Of a DNA stretch of 64,000 nt, positions 60,280 to 64,000 are shown in pieces. Numbering within the stretch: the first letter of the stretch is position 1; the number at the start of each line of letters is the position of its first letter. Where the stretch lies: contig CM060921.1 of NCBI GenBank assembly GCA_030737875.1, positions 397,646,192 through 397,710,191 of the forward strand, given 5' to 3'. Origin of the DNA: Allium sativum. Its lineage: Eukaryota > Streptophyta > Magnoliopsida > Asparagales > Amaryllidaceae. The position numbers were made by a program, and so were the translations under genes. The notes below the pieces were generated by a model. It saw only the letters and a program-made list of their open reading frames with translations. It made no database searches and was not told the DNA's origin.

Positions 60280-61959
60280 ACCACCACTTTGAGAATGGTT
60301 TTTTTTGGCCTTAGAAATTCAACATTATGTTCTAACTTCTAAGAAAAACGAGTTAAAATTTCATGTTACTAGGGTCAATTAATTAAGATAATGATGTTTA
60401 CCTTAGTGTTATTTTCGAGGTCATATTGGTGCCACACGAGTCTAGGGATCAGTGCACATAAATGTGCATCAGGGCATCACTGGGTTGCTTTGCTATCTTG
60501 GAAAATCCGAAAGCTGCACCTCTCTTGGAATTTGATGCAACATGATAATTGGTAAGGTCCATTTAAATCTAGTTGCCCTATTTTATTGGAAAGGCTACGT
60601 AACTCCTTGTAAGTACTAAGTTTCCCACAACCAAGATTTGATGAACAGATAAAACCTTTTTGCGTAGTTAATAATAGACATGGTTCGTATAGTTACAATG
60701 TTGGATTGCTATTTCAGAACAACAATCCGTAATTAGAACAACATGGTTGTGATTTATGATACTGAATTTGACTTAAATGTCGATGATAACAATTTATTTA
60801 TTTATTTTTACCATATGTTACTCGCCAGATTCAATTTAACTTGCGATTCAAAAATGTTCAGCTTGTATTGATTGGTTAATCAAACTTTCACAAAAAGGTT
60901 GTAGACTTGTGTCATACGCTTTCTGGTTAGACAAATTCAGTTACAAGTATTAAAAGATGAACTTACATATAGGCTAAGAAAAATACAGAAGATGGTTAAG
61001 AAAGTCGAAAACACCGGTATAAGCTAGGATGCAGAGGAATGAATCAGTTCACAATAAACTCAATATAACAATAAGGATTAAAAATCCTTTTTACGCAAAT
61101 CTCAGTAGGAACAATTATAGATTCAATATTTGTGACTTAGAATGGAATCAGTTTTACTACCGTTGCAACTCTTTACCGCTTTTTGGAGCTATTCGATGTA
61201 TGTACAAGATCATTAACTAGGCTTGTTTGGAAATAAATAATCACTAGCAATCGGTTGTCATACACCTGCCATTTTGAAACATCACAAGTTAAATACAAAT
61301 TTGCTAGGATAAAGTAGATCAATGAGTTAACATACTTATTTCAATCAATTAAAGGTAATTAAACGAGTATAAAACAACTAAATTAACTATCATATATTAA
61401 AGATGGATCAAAGATAGAAATGACATGCGTAAATCTAGAAACTAAGTATTTTGAAAAGCAACAATGTGTCCTTATGATTATGGTTAGATAGGGGGTAAGT
61501 GAAATGGAAAAAGAAATATATAACGTTAGCAACTATACTAACTATGTGTGAAATTAGGCTCACCACAAAAACATGTGAAGTTGCTAAGTAAATTTTCTAA
61601 TGTATGGATGAAAACAAATTTAATGTCAACTACAATTCTCTCTTATTCTGTTATTCAATAAAATTTGATTCCTTATAAATGTGCCACAGATCAATTCATT
61701 GTCAAGGTAATATAATTTAGAAAAGATGACAGACTACAAAGAAATAGCGTAGTCAAATTCTAGCGTGATCATAGTCTAAACCTCAACATTTGCATATCCA
61801 GTGGTGTATTTACAGGTAATATCTTAACAAACTATAGAAATTCGCAAATTTTTATGAATCTAATGTAGGTCAATTGTGTTGATTAGAAATAATGCCCATA
61901 AGGCCACATAAGAAATTTCCATTTTTTAATTTGCTTATTTTGATTATATCACTAGTTTT
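60280..61959. other. Unclassified AT-rich sequence
   Basis: I see no gene or repeat with known motifs. The 63-codon frame at 61029-61220 has no recognisable domain. Confidence 0.4.
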
Positions 61960-62304
61960 CATTTGAGGATTGTTATGGAAATCTTGTTAAAGCATTAGTT
62001 AAGAGATAGGCTTTTGAAGTACCACTTACAGAAGGGAGAAGTGATATTCTTAGGTCATGTTATGTCTAGGCACAGAATAGCAGTGGATCCCACTAAAGTG
62101 GCAGTAATTTAGGTTGGAATCGACCTAAGAATGCTACGGATATGAGAAGTTTCCTTGGTTTAGTTGGATATTATCGACATTTCATTAAGGATTTTTTGAA
62201 GATTGCATCGCTATTAGCCAGTTTGATGAAAAAGAAGCAAACCTTCCTGTGGGATGCAAAGTGTGAGCATGCTTTTGTGATTCTGAAGGAGATATTAACT
62301 AGTT
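61960..62304 (+). pseudogene. Gypsy reverse-transcriptase fragment
   Basis: Reads HLRIVMEILLKH, then a stop, LRDRLLKYHLQKGEVIFLGHVMS, RIAVDPTKVAVI and a break near 62111. In the next frame come NATDMRSFLGLVGYYRHF, KKKQTFLWDAKCEHAF and LKEILTS. This is the thumb/connection part of a Ty3/gypsy pol, colinear with about 41330-41690 of the chromovirus but clearly diverged. It is truncated at both ends and cut on the right by the LTR-like sequence at 62305. Confidence 0.75.
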
Positions 62305-63278
62305 AAAACACCCAACATCTCTAACATCACCCATAAGAGGATGCGCTAAGGTTTATGAAGCGCTTAGATATAAAGTAACAACACATAGACTAAAGTTCAG
62401 AAGATAGAAATACGAAACAAAATGGAAATTTTAAAAACAACATTTATTAAAGCAAGTCAAACCATAATGTTTATTACATTTTTCCAAAATACCAAATAAT
62501 TCATCAACATAAAACCAAATACATTGTCTCATGGAAAACCATAATATAAGAGTACGTAAGTGAAACCATCCCTCTCAAATGTCAGTACAATAAACAGAAA
62601 ATGAGAAATGAACCAATATAAGAGTTTGAAATGACTCTGAATCCAAGCTAAAACGAAAAAGTAAAGAATCACTGCTGAGACCCTCCACCCTGCGAACCTG
62701 AAGGGGAAGGAAGAGAGAAGGAGAAAATAAACTAGGTCAGACATACTTTTGGTGAGTTCTAGTAATTTCTAGCATGAGCATAAGTTAAGGAAGCATTAGA
62801 CAGACGAACAGTTTTAAGGACATAATACATGAAGGCAAAAAAGCAGTAAACGAAGTTAAGCACGAATAAAGATTGGCTTCTCATTCATATCTAAGATTTC
62901 CGCACCAATTTACCAAAATCTCATAATTAGGATTCACCAAATTTCTACCCGTCGATTTACTTTTATAACCACAATGTGATAACCTATGGCAACTATGGAA
63001 CTCGGGATTATCAATTCCGAACCCATCAACTAAAAGGGCATAGTCATTAATCACATGCGTTACAATGGTTATTTTCCTCAATCGGCATGATGCACACTCA
63101 TCATCTCGCCGGAACGTGCCCGTACCCACCTCGTTTGGACCTTTTACTATCCAACGCACAAAAGCATGCCCTCGCCTCTACCTGGTGTGAAATTCCCATA
63201 GATGATAATAGGGATACTTCCTGATACAAGTCCCTAACCAAATATGCAATTTATACAAGTCACCCCCTAGACTTGGTC
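62305..63278 (-). mobile_element. Truncated gypsy LTR fragment
   Basis: Starts TAAAACACCCAAC, close to the inverted LTR end TGTAACACCC of the other families. It contains a CGAACCTGAAGGGGAAGG...GGTCAGACATACTTTTGGTGAG block (about 62693-62757) matching the conserved LTR block at 6473-6539 in the same orientation. The right end is cut by the LTR at 63279. No gene inside. Confidence 0.5.
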
Positions 63279-64000
63279 TGTAGTAACCCGCATTTTTAGC
63301 TGCCGATAATTAAATTATTTAATTATTTAAATTATCGTTTTGGCAATATCGACAACCTGAATTAAATAAAAATGATTATTTAATTAATTTAAATAATAGG
63401 ATAAAATATATTTATTTCTGAATTAGTCAGAAATAGTGGAATTGACAATATTGTGTAAACCGGACAGTTGAAAATATATAATTCAGTTATATTGAATTAT
63501 ATTGACGAATATATTTATATAAGCCAATTGAATTTATAATTTATAATATAATTAAAATAGAGCTCGAAATGGCGCTGCAGTTCGCTATTTGGCGATTTGA
63601 ACTTCAACTGAGTATACAGGATTCGTTTTAAATCGGATTTCTGTGAAACAAGAAACGCGTGGAGCTGGTGGAGTATATCTTTCTAGTGGAAGAGAAAAAT
63701 CTGGATTTCGTCGTATAGATTTTGATTTACGTCCAAATCAAATTTCAGAAAAGTCGCTGTAGAACTCCTTTATAATCTGCGACGCTTTATATACGTTATA
63801 AATGGATTTTTCGATATGAATTGAATATCGATAAATCTGAAATCTGAAATATCAAACTGTAAATTCTTATATGATATTCTGAAGTGGTATGATATCATAT
63901 GTGAAGATATGCGATAATATTAAATTATTAATATTTAAATTTATTTAAATATATTTATATATTTAAATAGGCTATTTAGAGCTTTGAAAATAGCCACTTT
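63279..64000 (+). mobile_element. Start of another gypsy-type LTR (runs off the window)
   Basis: Begins TGTAGTAACCCGC after GACTTGGTC. AT-rich, with short TTAAATTATTTAATT repeats. It shares the TTACGTCCAAATCAAATTT block (63732-63751) with the decayed LTR at 1098-3788, so both belong to one broad family. No coding sequence before the edge. Confidence 0.5.

Noticed and set aside
1..64000. A new defence, toxin or bacterial-type system
   Set aside because: Nothing bacterial is present: no operons, no ribosome-binding sites and no phage or defence domains. All recognised coding sequence is plant transposon-derived.

Overview
The window reads as nuclear DNA of a flowering plant, probably a eudicot. 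It is a nested pile of transposable elements with no intact host gene that I can recognise. The evidence is spliceosomal GT..AG introns, Ty3/gypsy elements of the chromovirus (Tekay-like) type, a Ty1/copia element, a plant-type Ulp1 (C48) transposon gene, CACTA-like subterminal repeats, and primer-binding sites (TGGTATCAGAGC) matching plant initiator tRNA-Met. I see no rRNA, tRNA or CRISPR array.

Left nest (about 1-26 kb). An AT-rich tandem repeat (1-773) is followed by a decayed LTR (about 1098-3788). Next comes a broken, intron-containing Ulp1-protease pseudogene in two halves (3789-5145 and 24505-25940). It is split by an LTR sequence of about 2.47 kb with a 5-bp target duplication (CATAC). 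That solo LTR is itself split at 6131-23010 by a younger insertion flanked by GAACT. The younger insertion has the unusual order LTR-internal-LTR-internal-LTR: three near-identical 4.3-kb LTRs and two 1,948-bp internal regions. The internals hold only slivers of protease, reverse transcriptase, integrase and chromodomain, in pol order.

Middle (26-31 kb). This is AT-rich, mostly unclassified sequence with repeated short hairpins, a possible 0.9-kb solo LTR and one end of a CACTA-like element.

Right nest (31.3-60.3 kb). A decayed Ty1/copia element on the minus strand (LTRs 31298-31586 and 59986-60273, flanked by TAATTC) is split by a non-autonomous gypsy-like element (31721-55159) with LTRs of about 5.77 kb and an internal region of only 642 bp. 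One of those LTRs is in turn split by a nearly complete Tekay-type chromovirus on the plus strand (35993-47227, target duplication ATACC). It has 3.0-kb LTRs, gag, pol and a C-terminal chromodomain, and is broken by one frameshift and two in-frame stops.

Right edge (60.3-64 kb). Unclassified sequence, a gypsy reverse-transcriptase fragment, a truncated LTR and the first 0.7 kb of another LTR that runs off the window.

Relations. The three gypsy families share LTR starts (TGTAAC), the same primer-binding site, and a hairpin next to the polypurine tract. The two families with giant LTRs lack useful coding sequence, so they plausibly depend on enzymes from elements like the 35993-47227 chromovirus. 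All coordinates and TSDs were read by eye. Sequence-identity statements are rough visual comparisons.
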